Origin: Fallopia convolvulus
Lineage: Eukaryota; Streptophyta; Magnoliopsida; Caryophyllales; Polygonaceae
DNA length: 64,000 bases
Assembly (NCBI GenBank): GCA_964016875.1
Contig: OZ024719.1
Span: forward strand, 64,241,224 to 64,305,223
Direction: 5' to 3'
The notes below the pieces were generated by a model. It did not search any database. It saw only the letters and a program-made list of their open reading frames with translations, and had not been told where the DNA came from. This document shows positions 23,425 to 33,672 of the stretch, one piece after another. Positions within the stretch are counted from its first letter, which is position 1. Each line of letters starts with the position of its first letter. Both the position numbers and the translations under genes were made by a program.

Positions 23425-23790
23425 CACCCCTCGCTTCCCGCTTGGGGTTGGAGAATCTCGTTGAAAAGTTCCACCTCTCGCTTCACGCTTGGGGTTGGAG
23501 AATCTCGTTTGGAAGAATTCCCACCCCTCGCTTCCCGCTTGGGGTTGGAGAATCTCGTTGAAAAATCCCACCCCTCGCTTCCCGCTTCGGGTTGGAGAAT
23601 CTCGTTTGAAAATAAAAATTCCACCCCTCGCTTCACGCTTGGGGTTGGAGAATCTCGTTTGGAAGAATTCCCACCCCTCGCTTCCCGCTTGGGGTTGGAG
23701 AATCTCGTTGAAAAGTTCCACCCCTCGCTTCACGCTTGGGATTGGAGAATCTCGTTTGGAAGAATTCCCACCCCTCGCTTCCCGCTTGGG
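23425..23790 (+). repeat. minisatellite of about eight 47-53 bp units in the Tat 3' region
   Basis: Eight units keyed by CCTCGCTTC (the second unit has CTCTCGCTTC) and GGTTGGAGAATCTCG. TCGCTTC begins at 23431, 23478, 23528, 23575, 23628, 23678, 23725 and 23775, giving spacings 47, 50, 47, 53, 50, 47, 50. The 47/50 alternation suggests a higher-order unit near 97 bp. Open frames on both strands are by-products of the repeat. Tandem repeats between pol and the 3' LTR are known in Tat/Ogre elements. Confidence 0.9.
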
Positions 23791-24152
23791 ATACGAACGA
23801 GGTTCGTGAACCCTCTAAGACACCAGGATTTGCGGACGGCTATTTTTAGGTTGGAACGAACTTCCAGAACATCGAGGTCTGAACAGAGGCTCACGACCTC
23901 GTCGCAGGACTACAACGCCCGGTGTGGTCCGAGCCCCACAAAAGATGTGACACTCGAACCATGGGGTTGGACGGATGAGGACTGACGTATGCAAGAAAGT
24001 CTAAAGCAAACAAGCATAGGAAAAAGTGACGAAAGGCATACATATAAAAGCAGGTTTTTCGATTACAGACCCCGTAGGGTCACCTAAAAAAAAGAGAAAA
24101 AAAGAGATGTTTTGATTACAAACCCCGTAGGGCCACCAAAGAAAAATTATCA
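23791..24152. other. spacer with a repeated GACCCCGTAGGG motif
   Basis: Non-coding DNA between the minisatellite and the stop of the antisense gene, so it would be the latter's 3' UTR. A short unit (GATTACAGACCCCGTAGGGT) occurs twice, at about 24061 and 24115. Confidence 0.5.
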
Positions 24153-26868
24153 TCATTTTTTCGAGGTTTCAGCCTCGGGACCTGTAAGATCAATGGTTTT
24201 AGGGGTTTCGGCAGAGGCAGCCGAGGCTTCAACAGGAGCAGGGGCAGCGGAGGCAGGAGGCACGGGCGCATCGGCCGCGGGCTGAGGTCCCGTGGAGGTT
24301 AACTCCGGGTTCCCTCCAATAAGCTCTACCTCGGGGGGCGCGGTGCTGGACACAGTCCCGTCCTCGTTGAGGAAGAACTCGCATTCCCCCTCGGGATCCT
24401 CCGACCCCAGCTCCCCCATGGTTTCATTGTAGTTGGGGTTGAAGAAGACGATCTGGGGGTCGAGGTGCCCGTACTTGGCCACCGCCTGCTTAACGCCCAT
24501 GCGGACTGCCTGGTGGAACATTTTCCTCATGCTCTCTACCAGCTCCGCCTTGTACTCTTCCGAGTCCACATACTTGGGACCCGCGGACACGACCTCCTCG
24601 TTAAGCTCAACAACGCGCCCCTCGAGGCGCCTGATCTCCTCCTCGACCCTCAGGAACTCCGCTTCCTTCGCCTTGAAGAACTCATGTTCGGCGGAGAGCT
24701 TGCCCCGAAGACCTTCAACCTCGCCCCGCAGAACCTCGGCCTCACCCCTCGCCCTCTTCTCCCCCTCCCTCGTCGTCTTTACCTCCTCCCTCGCCGCGGC
24801 CTCCGCGGCCTCGACCCGCTTCTTGGCCGCAGCCTCCGCGGCTTTGGACGATTCCGCGACCTCGGCCAGCTCCTTGGCCTGTCGCTCGCACACCTCGCTG
24901 CGGGCCCGAAGCGCCGCCTCCATCTTGTCCATCCTCGAATGAGCTAGGGCGATGCGACTTCGGTTGTAATTTTCAAAAAAGGTGTGCTACAAATCCACAG
25001 GAGGGTGAGAAAAGAAACAAGAAAGAGACAGGAATTGAACACACAAAAACAAAAAAGCTTACCATGGCCGAGTACCGAGCGGCCTCGTCGTCGAGCGCCG
25101 CCTCGGTGAGGTTGTTGGCCCACGCGACCTCCTCCTTGTAGTCCCCCCGGGCCCACTCCAACGGGGCCCCTCTGATAGGTCCAGGGCAGTGAAACCTGGC
25201 GGGATGGGGGCATGTGTCCCCGCGACTTCCCCCTCCGAAGTTAAAAGCAGGGATGAGCTCCAGATCCCGCGAGCCTCGTCGATGGTCGCCCGACCGGGGT
25301 TTCTTCTTCTTCTCCACGGGGGAAGACCCCGCTTCCTTCCTTTTCCGCTCGGCCTTGTCGTCAGACGCCCGGGGTGGATGGATGGTCCCCTTCGTGGTGG
25401 CCCCTTTCGACGGAACCACCTCAGGCCTTTTCTCCCCTTGGGGCGGCCCCGCGACGTCCCACTGCGATGCCCTCGTGACGTTCCCCTTGGGCAGGGCTCC
25501 CCCGGTCGCGGCCGTTGGCGGAACAGGTCCCGGCTGCGTTGTACCCGCCCTCGCCTGCGGGCTCGACTCGTTGATTGAAATCCCCTTGAGGACCCGGGGA
25601 GCAGGGGTTTTGGAACTAGAAGTCATAGGCTGTTTCCCCTTTGACTTCGAGGTAAGAGCATGCAGAAAATCCACTGTCAAGCAAAGAAGGGGCAAAAAAG
25701 AAAAAGCAGGTTAAGACGAGGTCAGAAACAAATATAACGAGGTTTATAACCTCGCAACCTTACGAGGAAGAAAAAAAAACAATCAGAGAAATAATGATAA
25801 TAAAATACCCTCTCCACCCTCGCGAGGAGGGAAACTGAGGCTCAGCCCGGCCCGCTCAAGCTGGTCCTGAGAAAGGTAGCGCTCGTATGGCGCCTGGTAC
25901 GCTATGGCGTACCGAGCCTTGAGTGCATGGAACTCAGCGACCTTGTACGGACACACGCATCTCTCGTAGTTACCCGGTGCCACAGGGAAATTGAGGTATC
26001 TCCCGCTGAGGTCTCGGACCAAAAACCATTTAGGTTTCCACGTCCCGACGTTCGACTGGGTCGTGACGATTTTGACATTCGGCGTGTTGAGGTTAACCAG
26101 GGAACAGCGAGGTTCTCTCCTCGCCAAAACTAACGCCGACAAGTTGCTGACGTTCGGCTCGTCCAGAAGCTCGCGGCTTCGGATTGTGTAGGCGCACAAC
26201 AACCGCCAGGCGTTCGGGAACAACTGGGCGGGGCAGACGCCCATGGCCCACAAGAAATCAACGATGTGCTGGGCCAAGGGCAGCCTAAAGCCCGCTTGGA
26301 GACTGACGAGGTGTACGACCGCACACCCCTCGTAGGACGCCAGGGGTCGCTCCTCCTCCTCTGGCAGTGCCAGCTCGAGTCCCTCGGGCCAGGGAAAGTC
26401 CTTAGCTATATCCGCGAGGTCGTCCAGCTTCAAATCGGTGGCCACCCCCTCGGACAGGTAGACCTCGGGAGTGCTCGGACTCATAGGAATCCGTTCTGTG
26501 AGGACGACATGAGTGCCGAACACAGCGTCGGTAATATAAGCCTCGGGGAAGCTCGATGGCACATACGCGACCGAGGCTGAGGCAATTGCCGCGTCCAACC
26601 TCGCCTCAACCTCGGCGGCGATCACATCAGGAGAAGAAGAGGAAGCCATTTCAACACCAGAATATATGCGTAGACGGGGGAAGTACGAATTGATCGAAAC
26701 AGCGGAGTCAATGGATGAGGGCTCGCTAAAGACCAACGAAGGGGAACTTGGGTTCTGAGAGTCACTGGGCTCTACACTTCCTACAGACTCGGAGACCTCC
26801 TGGTAAAAGTTCTCTTGAAAATTAAAGACAAAGCTGGGCGGTGGGCTCGCAGAGGCTCTCCTAGGCAT
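24153..26868 (-). CDS. spliced antisense gene of the Tat element (gypsy-type transposon domain plus coiled coil)
   Basis: Three exons on the minus strand: 26868-25809, 25673-25063, 24986-24153. Every intron is GT...AG (donor GAGG|GTATTT, acceptor GACAG|TGG; donor CCATG|GTAAGC, acceptor TTGTAG|CAC). Exon lengths 1060, 611 and 834 sum to 2505, a multiple of three, giving 834 aa with no internal stop. Start is MPRRASASPPPSF; an in-frame upstream Met lies in the 5' intron. Exon 1 has the region with WPEGLELALPEEE and LPLAQHIVDFLWAMGVCPAQ, like the plant 'putative gypsy type transposon' domain (Transposase_28 in Pfam). Exon 2 is basic and Pro/Ser-rich (PVEKKKKPRSGDHR, a likely nuclear localisation signal). 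Exon 3 starts HTFFENYNRSRIALAHSRMD, then a long Ala/Glu/Lys/Arg coiled coil, then an acidic Pro/Ala tail. Function unknown. Antisense ORFs are known in Tat elements. Splicing is my inference from the sequence. Confidence 0.85.
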
Positions 26869-27881
26869 GAAAAGACAACGTCCAGGCCGCGAAAAGCTAG
26901 CACCTGGAAAAGAAAAGGTCAGTAAGGCACTAAAAAGGCAAGGCAACCAAAGAGAAAAAACACGAGATCATGACCCCGTGAAAGAAGGAAGAACGAGGTC
27001 AAACCCGAGATCGAAGAACGAGATCACGACCCCGGGGAAGAAGGAAGGACGAGGTCGAAGCTTGAGATCAAAGCACAAAGATCATAACCTCGAAAAAAAA
27101 AGAGCACGAGGTCATGACCTCGAAAAGGAAAAAGCGCGAGATCACAACCTCGGAGGACAAAGCAACGCGAGTTCATAAAAGGAAAGGCCACGTGGCATCC
27201 TACGGGCTACTCTGACATGATAGGACGGCAAAGAAGAATTTGAAGCGCCAAAAGAAAGGAAAGAGAAAGAAGGCCAACCAACGGTGGAAGCCAACGGTGG
27301 AAGCCCAAACGTCCCGTCAATCACACATCATGACGTTTGGGCTCCCGAGGGTTTTCGAAATTCGAAAAGTGGTGGGCGGAGAAGCGGAAGTTTAACCGCC
27401 ACCCCAAGCAAAAAAGAAGAGAGAGAAAAGCAATAAACCCAAAAGCCCAGCGGTACCCTCACGGCGGCAACCGTCCCCCACCACCGTCTCACCACCGTCT
27501 CACCACCGCAACACCGCTCCCCGAAGCGTAACGCAAAGGAAAAAAAGGGGAGAAAAGCAGAACGAAAAGAAAGGAGAGGAAACGAAAAACCAAGGGAAGA
27601 CAAGGGCACTACGGAACAAGAACCACCCCCAACACCGCCGCGCAACCAACAAAGAAATACCCAGAATGCAAAACGGAACAAAGAAAGAACAAAGAAAAAA
27701 TGACAAAGGCAAACGCCAAAAAACACACAACCCTGCCACCGCCGCTTCGCCACCGTGACACCGGCGCGAAACACCGGGCGACACACCGTCGCCCTTACAA
27801 AGCACGGGGCAAAAAGCGAACAAAGGAAGAATCAAAGGCAAAAAATACCAAAAGACAGGAGGAAGAAGATCAAGAACTTAC

Positions 27882-28020
27882 TTGTTTAAAGGTCAGCGAA
27901 CGAGAGGCGGTGGCGCAACTGGCGAACGGCAAAAAGATCGTCGGAAACCATCTGGAGAAACCGCTCAGAAGAAACCGAAGAGATAAAGAGAGAGAAGGAG
28001 CGAAAATGTTGGAAAGAGAA
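27882..28020 (-). other. probable 5' UTR exon of the antisense gene
   Basis: Pyrimidine-rich leader downstream of the minus-strand TATA box, ending at a strong donor (AACAA|GTAAGTT, GT at 27881-27880). The matching acceptor is CTTTTCTTTTCCAG ending at 26904, so the mRNA would resume at 26903, 35 bases before the ATG at 26868. The 978-bp intron would remove most of the non-coding DNA. A short upstream ORF (MVSDDLFAV, 19 codons) ends just before the donor. Confidence 0.6.
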
Positions 28021-28047
28021 GATGAGGGGGAGGCGTGTGAGATACGC

Positions 28048-28058
28048 CCTTATATAGA
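28048..28058 (-). promoter_or_regulatory. TATA box for the antisense gene
   Basis: Minus-strand CTATATAAGGG, about 30 bp upstream of the pyrimidine-rich leader. It lies inside the element, upstream of the 3' LTR, so the antisense gene seems to have a promoter separate from the LTR. Confidence 0.55.
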
Positions 28059-28324
28059 GCAGATTTTTAGCCTCCCCCACTCCCGAAAGGCTTCTTAAGC
28101 CTGTCTCACCTGGACGGCCCACTAAGCAAAGTATGGCGAAAAGGCCCAAGAATCTTCATCCGCGCAGAACAAGAAAAACACCTAAGTACAGAGTCTCACA
28201 CCTCGCAAAAGCACCCTCCCAACCTCGAGAACTTCATAACCTCTAAAAAACACCTCGTACCTCGCGGATCCAGGGAACTTATGCCCTGCGGCCCTCGGGG
28301 CGAGGCCCCCAGGCCATGGGGTTG

Positions 28325-29095
28325 TGATGATGTCCAAAAACAGTAAAAACAAGAAGCGGGCCCAGAAGGACCCCCATAGGCAAATTAGGGACCCACGTCC
28401 ATGCTCGGTTACTTAAAAACAAAATTCCTGACGGATGCGAGGTCTCTCAAACATCCCGGGACGAGGTCTCGACCTCGTCACCGACTCTACTAATATGCCC
28501 ACCCGCTCGAACCAATCACAAGCGACCTCACTCCCGAACCAATCACCAGCAACCTCACTCCCAAACCAATCACAAGTGACCTCACTCATGGACCAATCAA
28601 AAACCCTTATTTCGAGCATCCCACATCGAGCATTGGCCTAAACTCGGCCCCCCGATTCTCTATAAATAGAGAAGAACCTCGTAGGGAGAAGGGGTCGAAA
28701 AACCACTTGAACTCAAGAACTCTATTGCTTGTTAAAGATCGACGTGATAGGAACATCGTCAAAAGACCTCGCTACAGATAGGAAAAACCCACAGAAAGAC
28801 CCCAAAGTCGCGCAGGGACCTCGCTCACGCCTAAAACCTCACTACAGAAACTCACAAAACTCCTTACATCATATCCTCAACTCTACCTCGCCCTAGAATC
28901 GACCTCGCAACAATAGGTGCGATCTCGGAACCTTGTAGGAGGTCTAGGTGTGATTCTCAGAGTTGTACATCAACCTCGTAGGTTTGTAACCTCGCAACCA
29001 CGGAAAAATCATAAATAAAGGAGCAAGTGTTTGCACTCAAATATAATAATCTTGTTTCTTGTCTCATAGCGTAGCTGTTATTTCGGGTTTCATCA
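28325..29095 (+). repeat. 3' LTR of the Tat element
   Basis: 771 bp, same length and ends as the 5' LTR. By eye it differs at about nine single bases (for example AAGTGGG to AAGCGGG, ATACGCCCG to ATATGCCCA, TTGACC to TTGGCC). It is followed by the GGGAG target duplication. Confidence 0.95.
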
Positions 29096-29100
29096 GGGAG

Positions 29101-29990
29101 TAGTAACCTACAAAAGTGCCAACATCACTCCTTGGATCAAATTTTTCCCAGACTGTCCTTGTCATTATTGTGAACATAGCACTTGCATCCAAAAGTGCGT
29201 AAGTGGGCGATCCTGGGCTTAACTCCTCTAAGCAATTCATAAGGAGTTTTTCCAAGAAGTGGATGAAGCATGACTTGATTCATCACATAGCAAGATGTAT
29301 TAATGACTTCACCCCAGAAATTTCTTGGAAGACCACTTGAAATAAGCATGGTCTGCGACATGGTCTCCAAGGCACAATTCTTCTTCTCAACCACGCCATT
29401 TTGCTGAGGAGTTCTTGGCACTAAGAAGTTGTGACTTATGCCACTTTTCTTGTAGAAACCAGAAACTCGAAGTTGTCAAATTCCATTCCATGATCTGACC
29501 TAATAGATACAAGAACAACTCCAAGCTTTTCTCAACAACTTTTACCCATGCTTCAAATTCTTCAAAGACTCGATCTTTAGAAGATAGAAAAATTGTCCAA
29601 GTATACCGTGAAAAGTCATCGACAATAACAAAGATATAGCTATTTTCTCCACAACTTTGGATTCTCATGGGACCACCCAAATCTATATGAATCAACTCTA
29701 AGGGTTTAGTGGTACTTACCTCCTTCATGGATTGGAAGGATGACTTCACTTGCTTACCTCTTACACAGGTTTCACAAACTTCATGCTTGCTTGAATCTAT
29801 CTTGGGTAGCCCTCTAACCAGTTCTTGCCTATGAAGTTTGTCAAGGAGTTGAAAGCTCGCATGACCAAACCTTTTGTGCTAGAGGTCGATGACGTCTTCA
29901 ACTGTTCTAGGACACAGTTTTTCTTGAGGTTCGAAACAGGGGTCTACCTTGTAAAGATTATTTTCACACACCCATTTCAAAAGAATCTTC
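29101..29990 (-). pseudogene. copia integrase, proximal side of the gypsy insertion
   Basis: Minus-strand frames read the GAG-pre-integrase zinc region (HKRFGHASFQLL... CETCVRGKQ), then the core with Asp in LELIHIDLGGP, VIVDDFSRYTWTIFL, and Glu in TPQQNGVVEKKN, ending VGYYS at the insertion. A frameshift lies near 29420-29460. A TAG at 29879-29881 replaces the Trp expected in the DLWHKRFGH motif. Confidence 0.8.
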
Positions 29991-29991
29991 C

Positions 29992-30560
29992 CTAAGTTAA
30001 TTTCTTGCACCTGACAACCCTTCTTGTCAAAGACAACTTGATATTTTCCATTAGCACATTTTGGGAAACACTTAAAAGCTTAAAACTGAGGTTATCAACT
30101 AAATTCACATTATCTATGGTCAACTTATCTGAAAATTTTACCGTAACAATACCAGAAATACCACCTTTACTGTTGTTGTTGAAGGTAATCTTACCTCCCT
30201 TGTATTCTTGAAGTGAGACGAAATCCCTGGGGTTTCCCGACATATGAGTTGAGCACGCACTATCAATAAACCAAGGCTCCTTGTCACCCACTTCAAGCTG
30301 CATTGAAAGAATTAGTTCTTACGAACCCAGAGTTGTTTAACTCCTCTGGGTTTGGCAACAAAGTAATTTCTAGGACAACACTTATTGCAACTAGCACAAA
30401 CAGATCCTAGAGGACAGTCAACGACAATAGGTTTGTCAAGACTATCATTCAAAGTCCGTGTCCTGGCATTTTTCTCATCCTGTCCTTTTTGTGACAATCA
30501 TATTGGTAATGACCAGCCTTTCCGCAGTACCAACATGTTCAATGAGACCTCAAGTCCACA
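29992..30560 (-). pseudogene. copia protease region
   Basis: Contains KEPWFIDSACSTHMSGN, the copia protease active-site region. The usual D-S-G is changed to D-S-A, so the site is probably inactive. LVDNLSFKLLSVSQ follows, as is typical. Upstream frames (30312-30497) hold a Cys-rich linker. Frameshifts separate the pieces. Confidence 0.7.
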
Positions 30561-31570
30561 TACTTATATAGCCTGGGTAGATGGGTTTGTTGTTGATGCG
30601 AGATTGAAAATCAATTTGTGATGGAGTCGAGTACTGGACTTGTTTTGCCATATGTTGTGCACCTTTTGATCAGGATACCACTGTTGCTTCCCTTTTGTCA
30701 GACTTAGCCACCACATGTGTAGAACAACTTGCACTGTCACTACAAATAGGGGTCTTACCTTTAGACACAAGGCTAGGGGAGAAGCCTTGGTACCCTGAGT
30801 ATTGGGTGCACGAACAAAGCCAATTCCAGATCTGTCTACCTCCTTCACAAAATTCTTTTCATAGTCATTTCTGACCTCTTGAGCCTTTTCAGCAACAAAC
30901 TCATCCAACCATTTCTTTCTTTTAGTCTCATACTTTCATCCTTAACTTTAAGATTTTCTAACTCACTGGACAACTTAGCATGACCAAGCCTAAGCATAAG
31001 CCTTTCTCCTTATAAGTTAGTGACTTGCTTTTCAAGATCCTCAACCTGCTTTTGCAAGTCAACGACCCGAGACTTTTAGTCAGAGCAAGACTCACAAGTC
31101 AATAACTTAGGAGAAGAAATCTTTTCCAGTTTGATAGCTTTGCTAGACCAGAGTTTATTATCATCGAAGAGGTTGGAAATGGTTTCTTCATTTTCGTCCA
31201 CTTTTTCTCTTAACTCAGTAACATGAGTTCCAAGCTTTTCGACGATAGCAACAAACTATTTTCTAGACTTTTTAGCAAAAAGAGAAGAGAGTTCAGATTC
31301 ATTTACCTCTTGTGATGACTTGTCTTCAATGGCCATACAACAGTCTCCTCTTGTCGGCGACACCTCATCGTCATCATCAGACATATCCCAAGTCGCCATC
31401 ATTCCTTTGCCAGTTTCTCTAGTTCTTCTTCTAGGACATTGCTTAGTAAAATGTCCTTTAGCCTGACATTGATAGCAAATCACTTCCTTCATGTCCTTAT
31501 CGTTCTTACTATCCTTAAGGATTGGAGGCTTCCAGAAAGAGTCACTGACAACAGTGTTGGTTAAAGACAT
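30561..31570 (-). pseudogene. truncated copia gag with CCHC knuckle
   Basis: Starts at Met 31570 (MSLTNTVVSDSFWKPPILKD) and reaches the zinc knuckle CYQCQAKGHFTKQC within about 50 residues. Gag normally has some 200 residues before this motif, so most of the capsid domain has been deleted. Downstream the frame is broken several times through a linker (31256-30564) toward protease. Confidence 0.7.
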
Positions 31571-31614
31571 TTTCCTGTAAGAAAAGTACTAAAAACACAA
31601 TCTAGAGCCTTGGC

Positions 31615-31626
31615 GATCTGATACCA
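31615..31626 (-). other. copia primer binding site
   Basis: Minus-strand TGGTATCAGATC, two bases inside the 5' LTR end. This is the usual copia site complementary to initiator tRNA-Met. Confidence 0.75.
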
Positions 31627-31628
31627 AT

Positions 31629-32692
31629 TGTAGAATCTTTAGTATTTAAACGAGTTGGCGACTACTACGAAGTCGCCGACTTTGAGTAACAGTAGAAGTC
31701 ACCGACTTCGGTAAAGTCAGTGACCTTGAAATAAGCAACGAAATCATCAAACAAGAAAGATATTACCAAACTGTAAATGACAAGCGATGTACATTTGAAA
31801 CTCTTTGTAAACCAAATAGTTTACTTAGAGAAAAACCAATCCCTTCCAAGCTTCTCACTTGGTCGGATTTCAAGAGTCCTTAGACTCGCTCTATTGATTT
31901 CTTGAGTGTTACACAGCTCTCCCGTGTACAAGTTGAATCCCACAACCTTGAATCACGCTCTACCTTTTTACCTACACTCTCAACCTCACGCTATGCCTAG
32001 GCACACTTGACTACACTACTTGTACGAATTGAATCTCACGCACAAGTCTTCTTCACTACTCGTACGAATCTCATGCACGAGTCTTCTTTAACCTAGAACT
32101 CTCTCTTTTTCTTCTTCACAATATATACAAATTATGCTCGAAAATCCTTACTTCTAACCTAAAAAATGCAGTATTTAAGCTAGAATAAGGTGTGATTTCA
32201 TGTAATATTATTTCCTATTCGGTTAAGGAAATAACATCCCACACAATCTTACAAGATCTTTCCTAAAATAACACGTACGACACATATAAAATATCTCAAT
32301 GGAATCATATCATCTTCTTCTAATTTTAGTACTCTTTTGTGATGATATTCTCCATAAATAAACGCCTCAGCTGTCCTACAAACAATGGCACACGATCTGT
32401 GCTTTCCTTCCATAAATAGTTTTCCTGTCAGTTGGTCGTGTCAGTGACTTTGTCGAGTCGCCGAATCGACATGCAACTTCAGAGTCACTGACTTCTTAGA
32501 ACCATCAAAACACAACTTTTCAACGATAGTTTTTTGCCAGTTATCCTTTGTCAGTGACTTCTTGATAAGAACTTGATGTTGTTGACTCTCCATGCAACTT
32601 CTGTGTCACTGACCTTTGGAACCATCAAAACCAACTCTTCTAACATTAGACTTAGATAGTTAACATATCTCTATGTAAGAAACTTTGTAACA
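31629..32692 (-). repeat. 5' LTR of the decayed copia element
   Basis: On the minus strand it starts TGTTACAAAG at 32692 and ends ATTCTACA at 31629, 1,064 bp, followed by the PBS. It is rich in copies of GTCACTGAC and GTCGCCGAC. No partner LTR was found near 15 kb. Confidence 0.75.
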
Positions 32693-33185
32693 ACCCATAA
32701 AAAATCTACGCCAAGCAGAGCTCATCCAATCCGACTCAAACCTACCTCTAATTAAGGAGCTAATTAAACATGGGATATTTTGTTCTTGATGGTGATGATG
32801 ATATTGGAGTAGGTAGATATATTATTACTTGCTAGAATGGAAGCGTATCTATCTTTGATCACATAGACAGCCCTTGAGTCTCCATGAAGCTAGCAGAGCA
32901 TGCATTTTAACTCGGCATGCATGTAGAAAAACGAAGACTGTCAAATTAACATAACTACGTGAGCTACGTCAAGTTAGTTGTTACGTGATACAACATGTTA
33001 CATGTGTACGTAGAAATATAAGAGAGAGAGGAAATTAAAGGCGGTTGATACAACGTCGTTTTAAGTGTTAGATGGGAAATGCTCGATGGGCCCCATTTGG
33101 CTTCCCCTTTGTTTCTGTTCAATGTCGGCTTGCTCTTTCCATCTCTTTTACCTCTCCGGCCAACTACTTCCTCTATATCTCTCTC
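32693..33185. other. intergenic and MYB promoter region
   Basis: AT-rich DNA upstream of the MYB gene. The minus-strand open frame 32964-33200 has no recognisable product and overlaps the promoter. Confidence 0.5.
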
Positions 33186-33193
33186 TATATAAA
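33186..33193 (+). promoter_or_regulatory. TATA box of the MYB gene
   Basis: TATATAAA, preceded by a CT-rich tract. It is 216 bp upstream of the start codon. The predicted leader contains a short upstream ORF (MNMFIYYN) starting near 33288. Confidence 0.6.
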
Positions 33194-33408
33194 TCTCCAT
33201 GGCATCTCAAGTGTCAAGCTGATTGATCTTAGTTACTCACCCTAGCTTCATCTCTCATCATTTCCATATATCAAACAAGAAAAGGAGATGAACATGTTTA
33301 TTTATTATAATTAAGGGCATCGGGTTTCTAAGGGAAATTTGATTAATTTATTTTAATTATCAACAAATATATTCCAACTAAGGAATCAAAGTCCATCGAC
33401 GGAGATCG

Positions 33409-33603
33409 ATGGGGCACCATTCGTGTTGCAACCAACAGAAGGTGAAGAGAGGGCTTTGGTCGCCGGAGGAGGATGAGAAGCTCATTAGGTACATAACTTC
33501 ACATGGCTATGGTTGCTGGAGTGAAGTTCCTGAGAAAGCGGGTTAGTTAATTTTGCATTATAAGTTCATCTCTATATCCAAGATAGTTATGTTAATTTGG
33601 TTG

Positions 33604-33672
<69 letters not shown>

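Larger units (their letters stand above)
26904..28324. other. GAGGTC-rich non-coding part of the Tat element
   Basis: Contains many short GAGGTC/GAGATC repeats (26960-27170), a GC-rich central part without a supported protein, and the pre-LTR sequence ending CCATGGGGTTG before the 3' LTR. The open frames at 27328-27841 and 27700-28098 show no recognisable domain and fall in the predicted intron of the antisense gene. Confidence 0.5.
17283..29095 (+). mobile_element. Tat-lineage Ty3/gypsy LTR retrotransposon
   Basis: An 11.8-kb element with two 771-bp LTRs (TGATGATG...TTTCATCA), flanked by a 5-bp target duplication GGGAG (17278-17282 and 29096-29100). Order: LTR, PBS, gag, protease, RT, RNase H, a second RNase H, integrase, minisatellite, antisense gene, LTR. 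Two RNase H domains and an extra antisense ORF before the 3' LTR are known marks of the Tat branch. The LTRs differ at about nine positions by eye (about 1%), so insertion was recent. It is much richer in GC than the flanking DNA. A frame change between gag and pol and one stop in integrase suggest the copy is not fully functional. Confidence 0.93.
15258..32692 (-). mobile_element. decayed SIRE-like copia element split by a gypsy insertion
   Basis: Read on the minus strand, the order is 5' LTR (31629-32692), PBS, truncated gag, protease, integrase, then the gypsy insertion (17283-29095 plus a GGGAG duplication), integrase C-terminus, reverse transcriptase and RNase H ending at 15258. Removing the insertion rejoins the integrase frame at ...VGYYS and HSKAYKVFN.... 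The 3' LTR was not found to the left of 15258, so the element seems truncated. Stops and frameshifts occur in every domain. Confidence 0.85.

Noticed and set aside
23425..23790. CRISPR-like array
   Set aside because: Spacing is regular, but the whole unit is repeated and there are no unique spacers; the genome is a plant's.
23332..23985. Long open frames on both strands with repeated GVGFF/GWRISF-like peptides
   Set aside because: They are translations of the minisatellite, open on both strands because of the repeat unit.
32964..33200. 78-aa minus-strand open frame
   Set aside because: Lies over the TATA box and CT-rich leader of the MYB gene; no domain.
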